The notes under the pieces are model-generated. The model ran no database searches and was not told where the DNA came from. It was given only the letters and a program-made list of their open reading frames with translations. Shown here in pieces: positions 21,197 through 33,345 of a stretch of 64,000 bases of DNA. This DNA comes from Zea mays. Lineage: Eukaryota > Streptophyta > Magnoliopsida > Poales > Poaceae. Position 1 is the stretch's first letter. Every line of letters begins with the position of its first letter. Position numbers and translations under genes: made by a program. The DNA is taken from positions 43,446,095-43,510,094 of the forward strand of contig NC_050097.1 of NCBI RefSeq assembly GCF_902167145.1, written 5' to 3'.

Positions 21197-21480
21197 GTTG
21201 TGAACCCTTCGAGGGCCAGCCTACGAACCCCTGATCAGTAGTGGGCGCGGAGCCCGAGTGGCCTGAGGCGGCCGTTGAACCCTTCCGAGGGGCCGGCCTT
21301 CGAACCTCTGACCAGTAGTGGGCGCGGAGCCCGAGTGCTCTGAGGCGGCTGTTGAACCCCTCCGAGGGGCCAGCCTTCGAACCTCTAATCAGTAGTGGGC
21401 GCGGAGCCCGAGCGCTCTGAGGCGGCTGTTGAACCCCTCCGAGGGGCCAGCCTTCGAACCTCTGATCAGTAGGGGGCTCG
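21197..21480. repeat. 76-78-bp tandem repeat, four copies, Huck1
   Basis: Units start GTTGAACCC(C/T)TCCGAGGGG at about 21197, 21273, 21351 and 21428 and include CAGTAGTGGGCGCGGAGCCC. Huck2 carries the same repeat on the other strand at about 46505-46710 with three copies. Confidence 0.85.
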
Positions 21481-23389
21481 GGGCCCGTTTCCTTCGCGGA
21501 GGAGGATCCCTTTCGGGGTATCCCCTTTCCCGGTCCCTGTTGTAAGAGAGAGAAAGAGGAAAAGGAAAAGGATACGAAATTGAATGACGTGGCACACCTT
21601 TTTTTGACGCGGTCATTATGGCGAAGGCGAAGCGTCGCCCGCTTCTCCTGCCAAAGGTGCCGCTTGTCCCGCCGCAGAGTTAATGCGATGGGACGAGTGG
21701 TTCGCGGGGCAGCCGTTGCGCGTGCACGAGTCGTTTGAGGAACGGGACACGGGCGCGCCGTCTTCACGCCGTGGGAGAGGGCTCTCCCGCTGTCCCAAGA
21801 GGGGACGTGAGCTTGGCTGACGACTTGACCGCTGCTTTCGCTCGCCTGTCACCGCCATTACTGCCGGCCCATTTCTGGCCGCATCGACCGTCGCGCCTTC
21901 TCCCGCGGCTGACTGGCCTGTGACCGATGTGCCTGGTTGGCACTGTTGGGTCATGCGCAGGGTTGCCTCGAGTCGCGGTACTGGTTCCGCAGTCGAGGAG
22001 GCGCGGTAGTGGCGCGAGTGGCGGTGCAGTTTCTTGCCCGTAGCAACCGGCGCGCCGGTTACATGACGTGTGGGCCTGGGCCTTCATGCTGGACGCGTCG
22101 AAGTCGAAAGGGTGCGCCCCTTCGGTGCGGTCGCATGCCTCCTGCATGGCGGTCCGCCCTTTCACCCGCTGGTCCGGGCGAAAGTGGAGGATTGCTCGTA
22201 ACCGCTGGGCAGTTGCGCGTATCGCGCGCGCGGCGGTTTGGCTTCTTCTGCCCCTGGCCAGCTTGCATGACGTGTGGGATCCAGCCCCCGTGTCGTAGGG
22301 GGAGGACCTTGGAGCGTGTTGGAGAAGACTTAGCCCGCGATGGCTGAGGACGCAAGTGGGGAGAGTTGCCTTTAAAAGGAGGGTGACCCCCTTAAAAGGC
22401 AACCATGTCTTCGCGCTCCCCTTATGCGTTGCGTCTTTCCACCTTCCGAGCCCCCGGATGGGGGACACTCGCAGTCTTTCCACCTCATCGTCGGAGGAAC
22501 ACAACTTCACAGAAGTTGGTACCTTTTAGCCATCGTTCGGCTTCAAGGATTTTCATCAGGCAGCCCGGCCACATCCCCTCGCCGGTGGTCACCCAAGACG
22601 GTGACCACCAGCTCCTGGGGGGGAGAAGCAAGCCGGGCTGCGATCTTGGTCCCGCCCTCAGCTTCAAGGATCTTCATCATCCTTGCTGGGGCGGAGAGCG
22701 AGGTGAGCCGGGGCTCAACCTCCCGCATGGGTCGGCTGGCCACCTCCTCTTCCAGCTTCTGGTGGTGGAGACCATCCTCCAGCTCTGCGGAGGAGGCGTC
22801 CTCCAGCCATGCCGGGGAAGGCGAACTGTTGCTGCCCAGCTAGGATGCAACATTCCGTCCTCCTCCTCACTTTCGTGGCGAGGACGGGAGCGAGGACCTG
22901 CCGGTGCGCTTTGGAGCGGCCCGCGCTCGCCGGTGCGACGTTGGTGGAGAGGCGGACGCCGCCGTCGGTGCTGACGTGGTGGCAGCTGGAGAAAGCTTCC
23001 CCACCGTCGAGGTCGTCAGCGCCGCCTACGGACCGACCCCCGGCTCTTTGGCTTTAATATCTGGTTCGCGTCCCTTGAGTGGGGACGCAAACAAGAGCCT
23101 TCCGGTGGCCGCGTCCGTCCTGGGACCATGGCTGCTGCCGCAGAGGTCGCTGGCGAGTCGCCTGGAGCTTGTCGCCCCGCGGGCCCTCCAATGTGGGGGG
23201 TTGTTCGTACCCGCGGAGGCGGAACCGGAGTTCCGTTTGTAATGGCACCTTGAGTGCCGGTGTTTTGTTCATTGTGGCTGTCGGGGCCTGAACATGTATG
23301 TATTTTTGGCACGGAGCCATGTTTTTTCCTCATTTCGAGCACTAAGACTCGCCTATCGGCTATCTGAACCGCTTCACCAAGCGTGAGTT

Positions 23390-24340
23390 GCCTCGTGCGA
23401 AGGTGACGAGTGAGGTATCCGTATCCCAGAGGCGTATGAGTCCCTCGGCTCGGTCGGCCTTGCTGCCCGAGGCTTCTCTTGCTTAGTTGAAGGAACCCTC
23501 GGCCGCTCTTCGATGAGTCGAAGCCGGAGGTAGCAGTGTCAGCGTGGACAGAGGCAGAGTTGGCTCGAAAAGAAGACTTCGTCGGCCGGAGCCTGGCCGG
23601 GCCGTCCGCTGGCGGGACCAGCATCGGAGTTGAGTTGCTGAGGCCACTAGCCGGGCTGATGTCCTCGAGGGACAGCTGGCTGAGGCTTCGGGGTGGCCGG
23701 CTGAGCCGTCTGCTCGAGCCGGATTCCTGGAGAAGACCCTGGCGGCGATGGCCCGGGCGTGGTGCTGATGTCGTCCTTTGGAGTGGAGATCCTCCGAACG
23801 CGTCGCCGTCCGAGGCTAGGTCGGACTTCGCCGAAGGTGTAGTTGACGCCGAGGGTGCTGCTGCTCCCTTCGACTGTCAAGGTCCGAGCCTGCAGGATCG
23901 GTTTATCTTGTAGTGTGTGTATGTTTTCTACGGCCGCCGAGGCCCAAACACACTGTCGTCGTGTTGTAAAGCTGTGTTTCTTTTCCTCTTGTTTCGAGTA
24001 TCTGGACTTATTTGTCAGTAACAGAATTGTTTGTCCGAGCGAGAGTTACTTTTCACGGAAGGTGATGAGTGAGGTATCCGTATCCCGGAGGCGTAGGAGT
24101 CCCTCGGCTCGGTCGGCCTTGCCGCTTAAGTGTACTCTTACTCGTCCGTAGGGTTCTGCCATCGATATAGTCGAGAAGGCCAGAAAAATCGTTTCGGCAG
24201 AAGAGTTTTCAAGCGTGAAGACTTGTTCGGTCCGCGGAATCACCTATTCGAGCGTGAGTTACTTATCGCAGAAGGTGACGAGTGAGGTATCCGTATCCCG
24301 GAGGCGTAGGAGTCCCTCGGCTCAGTCATCCTTGGCTGCT
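23390..24340. repeat. Dispersed triplicate of a 70-90-bp block, Huck1
   Basis: A block containing GAGTGAGGTATCCGTATCCC and AGGAGTCCCTCGGCTCGGTC occurs at about 23400-23465, 24057-24125 and 24270-24337. Huck2 has one copy (about 42340-42420, other strand). The block was multiplied in the Huck1 lineage together with neighbouring sequence. Confidence 0.8.
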
Positions 24341-24562
24341 TACGTGTACTCCGTCGTTTTCAGGATCCCACTTTCGAAGTAGTCGAAAAGCACGAAAGAC
24401 ATTCTGGCAGAAAAGATCTTTTTCCGAGAAAATTTTGACGCAGAGGGGGTTCCCCCCTTCTAGCCCCCGAGGGAGGGTCGGGCTTTGTCGAGGCAAGGCT
24501 GACCTTTCCTTGATGGTTAGACTTCGTGTGTGAACGAGGTGTATGAACGACTTGAAAGCATC

Positions 24563-27500
24563 TTAAGGGTAGAAGCGACGTAGCTGTTGAATGTTCCAAG
24601 CGTTGCTGTAGACCTCGCCTTGACTGTTGGCCAGCTTGTACGTCCCGGGCTTCAGAACTTTGGCGATAACGAACGGCCCTTCCCAGGGAGGCGTGAGCTT
24701 GTGCCGCCCTCGGGCGTCTTGTCGCAGCCGAAGCACCAAGTCGCCCACCTGGAGGTCTCGGGACCGAACCCCTCGGGCGTGGTAGCGTCGCAGGGACTGC
24801 TGATACCGCGCCGAGTGTAGCAAGGCCATGTCTCGAGCCTCTTCCAGCTGGTCCAGTGAGTCTTCTCGGTTAGCTCGATTGCTTTGGTCGTCGTAGACCC
24901 TCGTCCTCGGGGAACCGTATTCTAAGTCTATGGGCAAGATGGCCTCGGCCCCATAGACTAGAAAGAACGGTGTGAAGCCCGTGGCTCGGCTTGGCGTTGT
25001 CCTCAGACTCCAGACCACCGAGGGGAGCTCCTTCATCCATCGCTTGCCGAACTTGTTGAGGTCGTTGTAGATCCACGGCTTGAGTCCTTACAGGATCATG
25101 CCGTTGGCACGCTCTACTTGCCCATTCGTCATGGGGTGAGCCACGGCGGCCCAGTCCACCCGGATGTGATGATCCTCGCAGAAGTCCAGGAACTTTCTGT
25201 CGGTGAACTGGGTGCCGTTGTCGGTGATGATGGAGTTCGGGACCCCAAAGCGATGGATGATGTTGGTGAAGAACGCCACCGCCTGTTCGGACCTGATGCT
25301 GTTTAGGGGTTGGACCTCGATCCACTTGGAGAATTTGTCGATGGCGACCAGAAGGTGCGTGTAGCCCCCGGGTGCCTTCTGCAAGGGGCCAATGAGGTCC
25401 AGACCCCACACAGCAAACGGCCAAGTGATGGGTATGGTATGTAGAGCCTGAGCGGGTAGGTGGGTCTGCCTTGCGTAGAATTGACACCCCTGGCAGGTGC
25501 GGACAATTCTAGTGGCGTTGGCCACCACGGTCGGCCAGTAGAAACCTTGCCGGAAGGCGTTTCCAACAAGGGCTCAGGGCGCCGCGTGATGCCCGCAAGC
25601 CCCCGAGTGTATTTCTTGTAAGAGCTCCTGGCCTTCGGCGATGGATATGCATCGCAGGAGGATGCCTGAGGGGCTGCGGTGGTAGAGCTCCTTCCCGTCC
25701 CCCAGCAAGACGAACGACTTTGCGCGCCGCGCCAACCGCCGAGCTTCGGCTCGGTCGAGGGGTAGCCCTCCTCGGTGGAGATTTGCAGGTACGGGGTCTG
25801 CCAGTTTCGATTAGGCGTGACCCCGCTCCGCTCCTCCCCGACGCGCAGTGCCTCTCCTTCGGGGGCCGAGGGTGCCTCGGGCTGAGCCGAGGGTGCCTCG
25901 GGATGGGCCGAGGCCTTCTCGGGCTCGAGCGTGTCGTCGGTCTTGACGGAGGGTTGGTGCAGGTCTCGGGAGAAGACGTCCGGGGGAACCGTTGTTCGCC
26001 CTGAGGCTATCTTAGCCAGCTCGTCCGCAGTCTCGTTGTAGCGTCGGGCGATGTGGTTGAGCTCGAGCCCGTAGAACTTGTCCTCCAGGCGCCGAACCTC
26101 ATCGCAGTAGGCTTCCATCTTCGGGTCACGGCAGTGGGAGTTCTTCATGACTTGGTCAATGACGAGCTGCGAGTCACCGCGAGCGTTGAGGCATCGGACC
26201 CCTAGCTCGATGGCGATGCACAACCCGTTGACCAGAGCCTCGTACTCGGCCACATTGTTGGAGGCTGGGAAGTGGAGGCGTAGCACGTAGCGTAGGTGCT
26301 TCCTGAGGGGCGAGATGAAGAGCAGGCCCGCGCCTGCCCCTGTCTTCATCAGCGACCTGTCGAAGAACATGGTCCAGAGCTCTGGTTGGATCGGAGCTGT
26401 TGGGAGCTGGGTATCGACCCACTCAGCCACAAAGTCTACCCAGACTTGGGACTTGATGGCCTTCCGAGGGGCGAATGAGATTGTCTCGCCCATGATTTCC
26501 ACCGCCCACTTTGCAATCCTACTCGAGGCCTCTCAGCACTGGATGATCTCCCCCAGGGGGAAGGATGACACCACAGTCACCGGATGAGACTCGAAGTAGT
26601 GTCGTAGCTTCCGCCGCGTCAGGATCACCGCGTACAGCAGCTTATGAATTTGTGGGTAGCGGATCTTGGTCTCGAACAGTACCTCACTGACGAAGTAGAC
26701 TGGCCTCTGGACGGGCAATGCATGTCCCTCTTCTCGCCTCTCAACCACGATCGCGGCGCGGACCACCTGAGTGGTAGCGGCGACGTAGATCAAGAGGGCT
26801 TCTCCGGCCGTGGGGCCACCAAGATGGGCGCGTTCGTGAGGAGCGCCTTCAGGTTCCCGAGGGCTTCCTCGGCCTCAGGGGTCCAAGTGAAGCACTCGGC
26901 CTTCCTTAAGAGGTGGTACAGAGGCAGGCCTCTTTCGCCGAGGCGTGAGATGAAACTGCTCAGAGCCGCAAGGCATCCCGTGACCCTCTGTACGCCTTTC
27001 AAGTCCTTGATGGGCCCCATGTTGGTGATGGCCGCGATTTTCTCCGGGTTGGCCTCGATGCCCCGCTCGGAGACGATGAACCCCAAGAGCATGCCTCGGG
27101 GGACCCCGAAGACGCACTTCTCAGGATTGAGTTTTACGCTTTTCGCCTTGAGACACCGGAATGTCGCTTCAAGGTCGGAAAGGAGGTCGGAGGCTTTCCT
27201 CGTCTTGACTACGATGTCATCGACGTAGGCCTCGACCGTTCGACCAATGTGTTTGCCGAACACGTGGTTCATGCACCTTTGGTATGTCGCACCCGCATTC
27301 CTCAAGCCGAACGGCATGGTAACATAGCAGTACATGCCGAAAGGTGTGATGAAAGAAGTCGCAAGCTGGTCGGACTCTTTCATTCTGATTTGGTGATACC
27401 CTGAGTAGCCATCGAGGAAAGACAGGGATTCGCACCCAGCAGTGGAATCCACGATTTGATCGATGCGAGGTAGAGGGTAGGGAACTTTTGGACATGCTTT

Positions 27501-27809
27501 GTTTAGACCAGTGTAGTCTACACACATTCGCCATTTCCCTCCTTTCTTTCTCACAAGCACAGGGTTGGCAAGCCATTTGGGATGGAATACCTCTTTGATG
27601 AACCTCGTCGCCATTAGCTTGTGGATCTCCTCGCCTATGGCTCCGCTCTTTTCTTCGTCGAATCGGCGCAGAGGCTGCTTCACGGGTCGGGCTCCAGCTC
27701 GTATATCCAGTGAGTGCTCGGCGACATCCCTCGGTATGTCGGGCATGTCCGAGGGACTCCACGCGAAAACGTCGGCGTTTGCGCGGAGAAAGTCGACGAG
27801 CACTGCTTC
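24563..27809 (-). pseudogene. pol: Huck1 pol (RT, RNase H, integrase), heavily mutated
   Basis: Leftward from 27809 (directly after the UAG at 27812-27810) the frame gives RT with KWRMCVDYTGLNKA and YVDDIVV. A frameshift lies near 26800 and a stop near 26533. RNase H (FFDRSLMKTGAGAG) is followed by a frameshift near 25790. Integrase then has TCQGCQF, ITDNGTQF and GQVERANGM, a stop at 25090-25088, and ends NIQQLRRFYP at 24563. Domain order is that of a Gypsy element, with no chromodomain. Huck2 is the comparison used to place the breaks. This copy cannot encode an intact pol. Confidence 0.9.
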
Positions 27810-30800
27810 CTATTTGGGATCGAGCTCGGAGCCGATCCGGATCTGCTTGGAGGCGTCGTTGCTGGGGTCGAGAAGGACGGACTTAACCGTCTCCGCTGGC
27901 TCGAAGTTGCCGGCATGGCGCTTCATGTCTGGCGCCTCCTTGGAGAGGCTCTCCAGGTCGGTGATGAGGGCCTCGGATTCGGCGAGGGCCTCGGCGTACT
28001 CTACGCACTCCACGTCGCATTCGTACGCGTGTCGGTACGTGGGGCCGACAGTGATGACCCCGTTGGGGCCCGGCATCTTGAGCTTGAGGTAGGTGTAGTT
28101 GGGGACGGCCATGAACTTGGCGTAGCATGGCCTCCCCAGCACTGCGTGGTAGGTTCCTTGAAACCCGACCACCTCGAACGTGAGGGTCTCCCTTCAGAAG
28201 TTGGAGGGTGTCCCAAAGCAGACAGGTAGATCGAGTTGTCCGAGGGGCTGGACGCGCTTCCCGGGGATGATCCCGTGAAAAGGCGCAATGCTTGTCCGGA
28301 CCAAGGACAGATTGATCCGCAGGAGCCCGAGGGTCTCGGCGTAGATGATGTTGAGGCTGCTGCCTCCATCCATGAGGACCTTGGTGAGCCTGACGTTGCC
28401 GATGACGGGGTCGACAACGATCGGGTATTTCCCCGGGCTCGGCACGCGGTCGGGATGGTCGCCCTGGTCGAAGGTGATGGGCTTGTCGGACCAGTCTAGG
28501 TAGACTGGCGCCGTCACCTTTACCGAGCAGACCTCCCGACGCTCTTGCTTGCGGTGCCGAGCCGAGGCGTTCGCCACTTGCCCACCGTAGATCATGAAGC
28601 AGTCGTGGACCTCGGGGAACTCTCCTGCCTTGTGATCCTCCTTCTTATCGTCGTCGCGGGCCCTGCCACCCTCCGCGGGTGGCCTGGCCTTGTGAAAGTG
28701 GCGCCGAAGCATGGCGCACTCCTCAAGGGTGTGCTTGACGGGCCCCTAATGATAGGGGCATGGCTCCTTGAGCATCTTGTCGAAGAGATTGGCACCTCTA
28801 GGAGGTTTCCGAGGGTTCTTGTACTCAGCAGCGGCGACAAGGTCTGCATCGGCGGCGTCGCGTTTCGCTTGCGACTTCTTCTTGCCTTTCTTCTTGGTTC
28901 CGCGCTGAGTTGACGCCTCGGGGACATCTTCCGGTGGGTGGCCCTGGGGCTGCTTGTCCTTCCGGAAGATGGCCTCAACCGCCTCCTGGCCAGAGGCGAA
29001 CTTGGTGGCGATGTCCATCAGCTCGCTCGCCCTGGTGGGGGTCTTGCGGCCCAGCTTGCTCACCAGGTCGCGGTAGGTGGTGCCGGCGAGGAACGTGTCG
29101 ATGACATCCGAGTCGGTGACGTTGGGCAGCTCGGTGCGCTGCTTCGAGAATCGCCGGATGTAGTCCCGGAGAGACTCCCCCGGCTGCTGGCGGCAGCTTC
29201 AGAGATCCCAGGAGTTCCCAGGGCGCACGTACGTGCCCTAGAAGTTGTCGGCGAAGGCTTAGACCAGGTCGTCCCAGTTGGAGATCTGCCCCGGAGGCAG
29301 GTGCTCCAGCCAGGCTCGAGCGGTGTCGGAGAGGAATAGGGGGAGGTTGCGGATGATGAGATTGTCATCGTCTGTTCCACCCAGGTGGCAGGCCAGCCGG
29401 TAGTCTGCGAGCCACAGTTCCGGTCTCGTCTCCCCCGAGTACTTTGTGATAGTAGTCGGGGTTCGGAACCGGGTCGGGAACGGCGCCCGTCGTATGGCCC
29501 GGCTGAAAGCCTGCGGACCGGGTGGTTCGGGCGAGGGACTCCGATCCTCCCCGCTGTTGTAGCGTCCCCCACGCCTGGGGTGGTAGCCTCGGCGCACCCT
29601 ATCGTCGAGGTGGGTTCGACGGTTACGTTGAGGGTGTTCGTTGCCGAGGCGACCCGGGGCCGCAGGCGCTGTGTTGCGCGTGCGCACGGTGTGGACCGAG
29701 GCTTCCCGCATGAATCGGGAAGTCGCGGCGCGATGTTCCGAGGGGTACCCCTGCCTTCGGGAGGCAGAGCTTTCGGCCCGTCGGACCGCGACATCCTCCA
29801 GGAGATTCTTGAGCTCTCCCTGGATACGCCGCCCCTCGGTGGTTGATGGCTCCGGCATCGCGCGGAGGAGTATTGCTGCTGCAGCCAGGTTCTGGCCGAC
29901 CCCACTGGAAGCCGGTGGCGGCCTTGCCCTGACATCGTCGACGATGCGGTGTTGGATGCCCTGGGGTAGATGACGTGCTTCTCCGGCCGGAGGTTGGCCT
30001 GCCCATTCCTGCCCGATGTCCCGGCGGAATGGCTCAAGTGTTCCTGCCCCCTCGTCGAGCCTGGCCTGCATCTCGCGGATTTGCTCGAGCTGTGCGTCCT
30101 AACCCCCCGCAGGGACTGGGACCACGGCTAGCTCCCGAAGGATGTCAACGTGAGGCACAGGCCTAGGGGGATCATCGTTTTCCGGTATACCAAGATGGTT
30201 GCCTTCGCCGGGACCCCCTAGATCGACGTGGAAACATTCACGACTTGGGCCGCAGTCCTCGTCGCCGAAGCTGCGGCTACCGTCGGAACAATCGGAAAGG
30301 CAGTAGTCGCATGCGGTCATGAAGTCCCGCATGGCACTAGGGTTACCAAGTCCGGAGAAATCCCAACAAAAGTCGGGCTCGTCATCTTCCTCGGAACCCG
30401 AGGGCCCGTAGGTCGAGTCGGCTGTCAGCCGGTCCCAGGGTGACCGCATACCGTACCCCGGAGGGTTTGGACTCGCCTCTATGAAAGCGTCCACCGAAGC
30501 AAAGTCGCTTGGTGGGTCGAGGCTGAATCCAAAAGGCTCGAGATGGGAATCGGTTGGTACCTCTTGGTCGACGGGCGGTGACGAAGTCACGTCAGGGGTA
30601 GACTGCATCGTCGTCTCAGGTACGAGGGTGACGCCCAGCAAGTCTTTTGCGAGCGTGCTGGTGTCGTCCGTTTGCTTGGAGTTGGCGTGTTGCGGGGAGA
30701 CAGTGCTCGTCTTCGTCTCAGACGCGAAGTTGATGCCCGTCGCGCCCCCCGTTGGGGCGCCGGCGCCGTCGACTCTCTCGACAGCCGACGAGGTGCCGCC

Positions 30801-31022
30801 TCCTGCTTGGCCTTGGTTGCCCCGCCTCCTCCTCCGTCGGCGGGGGAGGGGACGGGACAAACCCGAAAGTCGTTCTTCTGCCACGTGGGGAAGACGTCGT
30901 CGATTCTGCCGTCGGCGGGCGGGTTGACGACCGCCATTGTCGTTGTCGCGCGGCGGAGGAAGGAGTATCATGTCGTGGCTGCCGTCGAGGGACATGAACT
31001 CAAGACTCCCGAAACGGAGCAC
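27810..31022 (-). pseudogene. gag: Huck1 gag-protease with several nonsense codons
   Basis: It aligns throughout with the intact Huck2 gag-pro. The codon matching the Huck2 start is GTG (31022) in place of ATG; the next in-frame ATG is at 30995. In-frame stops relative to Huck2 lie near 30101, 29263, 29245, 29203, 28748 and 28196. Five of these six are single C-to-T changes (CAG to TAG or CGA to TGA). The gag core (ELWLADYRLACHLGGTDDDN) and protease motif (LMDGGSSLNIIY) are still readable. The frame ends at the UAG 27812-27810, which Huck2 shares. Confidence 0.9.
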
Positions 31023-31098
31023 CGTCCCGGGCTGGAAAGGTTGCTGGAGACTACCCATCTGGAGCTTGATGGGAAGCTGTTCGTCAACACGCAGCAGG

Positions 31099-31116
31099 CC
31101 CCTACCTGGCGCGCCA
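31099..31116 (-). other. Primer binding site of Huck1
   Basis: Minus strand TGGCGCGCCAGGTAGGGG, two bases inside the 5' LTR; identical to the Huck2 site at 35553-35570. The primer tRNA was not assigned. Confidence 0.75.
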
Positions 31117-31118
31117 AC

Positions 31119-32843
31119 TGTCGGCTTTTCGACCCCGGGGGGTCCCTGGACCAACGAGTAAATTGTCGCCGCGTGCCCCAGCCCAGATGGGTCGGCGCGA
31201 GACGGAGCGTGAAGGGGGGAAGAAGCCGGAGGGAGACAGGCGTAAAAGGGGAAACCCACGGCCTTCGTGTTTGTCCCGCGCCCAGGTCGGGTGCGCTTGC
31301 AGTAGGGGGTTACAAGCGTCCGCGAGGGAGGGAGCGAGAGGCCTATGCGCGTGCCGTCCCGTCCTTCCCCGCGCGACCAACCCCCTGTAAGAGGGCCCTG
31401 GACCTTCCTTTTATAGGCATAAAGAGAGGATCTAGGTGTACAATGGGAGGTGTAGCAGTGTGCTAACGTGTCTAGCAAAGAAGAGCTAGTGCCCTAAGTA
31501 CATGCCGTCGTGGCAGCCGGAGAGGTTTTGGCACCCGGTTCGTGTGGTGTCGTGGCCGTCGGAGGAGCGCTGGAGCCTGGCGGAAGGACAGCTGTCGGGG
31601 CCGTCGAGTCCTTGCTGACGTCTCCTTGCTTCCATAAGGGGGCTGAGAGCCGCCGTCGTCTTGGAGCATGCGGGGCGCCATCATTACTTGTTTATCGGGG
31701 CGAGCCAGATGGGACGCCGGTCTTGTTCCCCGTAGCCTAAGTTAGCTTGGGGTAGGGTAATAATGGTACCACCTGTGATGTGGTCGGTCCGAGCCCTGGG
31801 TTGGGCGAGGTGGAGGCTCCTCCGAGGTTGAGGTCGAGTCTGTCTTCCGAGGCCGAGGTCGAGTCCAAGCCCCTGGGTCGGGCGAGGCGGAGACCGTCGG
31901 CTGAGGCTAGGGCTGAGTCCGAGCCCTGGGGTCGGGCGAGGCGGAGTTCGTCGTCTTCCGGGGCCGAGCCCGAGTCCGAGCCCTGGGGTCGGGCGAGGTG
32001 GAGTTCGTCGTCTTCCGGGGCTGAGCTCGAGTCCGAGCCCTGAGGTCGGGCGAGGCGGAGTTTGTCGTCTTCTGGGGCTGAGCCCGAGTCCGAGCCCTGG
32101 GGTCGGGCGATGCGGAGTTCGTCGTCTTCCGGGGTTTAGCCCGAGTCCGAGCCCTGGGGTCGGGCGATGCGGAGTTCGTCGTCTTCCGGGGCTGAGCCCG
32201 AGTCCGAGCCCTAGGGTCGGGCGATGCGGAGTTCGTCGTCTTCCGGGGCTGAGCCCGAGTCCGAGCCCTGGGGTCGGGCGATGCGGAGTTCGTCGTCTTC
32301 TGGGGCTGAGCCCGAGTTCGAGCCCTGGGGTCGGGCGATGCGGAGTTTCCTATGGCGCCTGAGGCCGGACTTGGCTGCTGTCAGCCTCACTCTGTCGAGT
32401 GGCACAGCAGTCGGAGCGGCACATGCGGCGCTGTCCTCTTGTCAGGCCGGTCAGTGGAGCGGTGAAGTGACTGCGGTCACTTCGGCTCTATCGACTGAAG
32501 GGCGCGCGTCAGGATAAGGTGTCAGGCCACCTTTGCATTAAATGCTCCTGCGATACGGTCGGTCGGCGTGGCGACTTGGCCAAGGTTGCTTCTTAGCGAA
32601 GACTGGGCCTCGGGCGAGCCGAAGGTGTGTCCGTTGCTGGAGGGGGTCCTCGGGCGAGACGTAAATCCTCCGGGGTCGGCTGCCCTTGCCCGAGGCTGGG
32701 CTCGGGCGAGGCGAGATCGTGTCCCTTGAGTGGACCAAGCCTTGACTTAATCGCATCCATCAGGCCTTTGTAGCTTTGTGCTAATGGGGGTTACCAGCTT
32801 ATATTAGGAGTCTTGGGGGTACCCCTAATTATGGTCCCCGACA
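31119..32843 (-). repeat. 5' LTR of Huck1 (1,725 bp)
   Basis: It pairs with 18732-20456 at equal length. A 57-bp repeat array lies at about 31890-32345. A minus-strand TATAAAA box is near 31410-31416. TSD GGAAT follows at 32844-32848. Confidence 0.93.
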
Positions 32844-32848
32844 GGAAT

Positions 32849-33331
32849 CGTCGAAATAAGTCAGCGTTCAGATTCAGTTTTGGTGCTGCGACACCGTCTG
32901 TTGGGTTGTTGGGCCGTGTATCGCGTCAGAGCCCATTAGGGGCGAGTCCAGGGGTCATGCACGCCCTAATACTCTATTTATTCAGCAGTAGCCGCCATAT
33001 TAAGGTTGGGCTTTGCTTAAGTTTAGATCTGTCGAGAACAGTCGTCGTAGATCGGTTTGTGAGACCCCAACTTGTGAGCTTATTCATTCATCCGCAATAT
33101 TCTAGATTGTGTTCTTTCTTGTTCTTGCTTGTGTCTTCGATTCGCAGGCAAGGATTAGCCTTCGTTGTGAGGTCAATCGCGTAGCGCACGATTGATAACC
33201 AGAGGAGAAGTGGTGCTGCGATTACAGGGTTCTAGTCGTGTTGATTGGAAGCCGGATCGTTTGTGTGACATCTCCACCAAATCGATAGTTATCTTCACCT
33301 GACGGAAGATCAGGCACCCCCGTTCCTATCA
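32849..33331 (+). repeat. CRM 5' LTR, second part
   Basis: This continues from 18731 across Huck1 and its TSD. It aligns with 54293-54775 with about 26 substitutions and ends TTCCTATCA at 33331. Confidence 0.92.
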
Positions 33332-33333
33332 AG

Positions 33334-33345
33334 TGGTATCAAAGC
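33334..33345 (+). other. CRM primer binding site (initiator tRNA-Met type)
   Basis: TGGTATCAAAGC lies two bases after the LTR end and differs at one position from the standard TGGTATCAGAGC site complementary to plant initiator tRNA-Met. Confidence 0.85.

Larger units (their letters stand above)
20457..24562 (+). other. Huck1 3' region between pol and the 3' LTR; no intact gene
   Basis: From the LTR inward this holds sequence shared with Huck2 (to about 21720), then sequence that diverges from Huck2 until the pol-proximal end. A TTTAAAAGG box (about 22372-22380) with an ATG at 22405 on the plus strand sits where Huck2 has its antisense gene promoter. The frames that follow (22405-22974 and others) are short and show no PF04195-type motif. 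Candidate exons could exist, but no splice chain was traced. Two repeat blocks here are listed separately. Confidence 0.5.
18732..32843 (-). mobile_element. Huck1: Huck-type Gypsy retrotransposon in the CRM 5' LTR
   Basis: The 14,112-bp element has two 1,725-bp LTRs (18732-20456 and 31119-32843), beginning TGTCGGGGACCATAATTAGG on the minus strand, which I recognise as maize Huck. The TSD is GGAAT at 18727-18731 and 32844-32848. Leftward order is 5' LTR, primer site, gag-protease, pol, a 4.1-kb 3' region, 3' LTR. Gag and pol contain many stops and frameshifts relative to Huck2. A by-eye sample of about 690 LTR bases shows about 30 differences. Unlike Huck2, no PF04195-type antisense gene is recognisable. 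Confidence 0.93.

Noticed and set aside
22405..22974. A 189-codon plus-strand frame in Huck1 as the antisense gene
   Set aside because: It has no PF04195-type motif or coiled coil and I could not chain it to other exons. Described as noncoding or unassigned.
30672..31466. Plus-strand frames across the Huck1 gag start and 5' LTR
   Set aside because: Shadows of the GC-rich gag coding strand that run across the LTR border without any domain.
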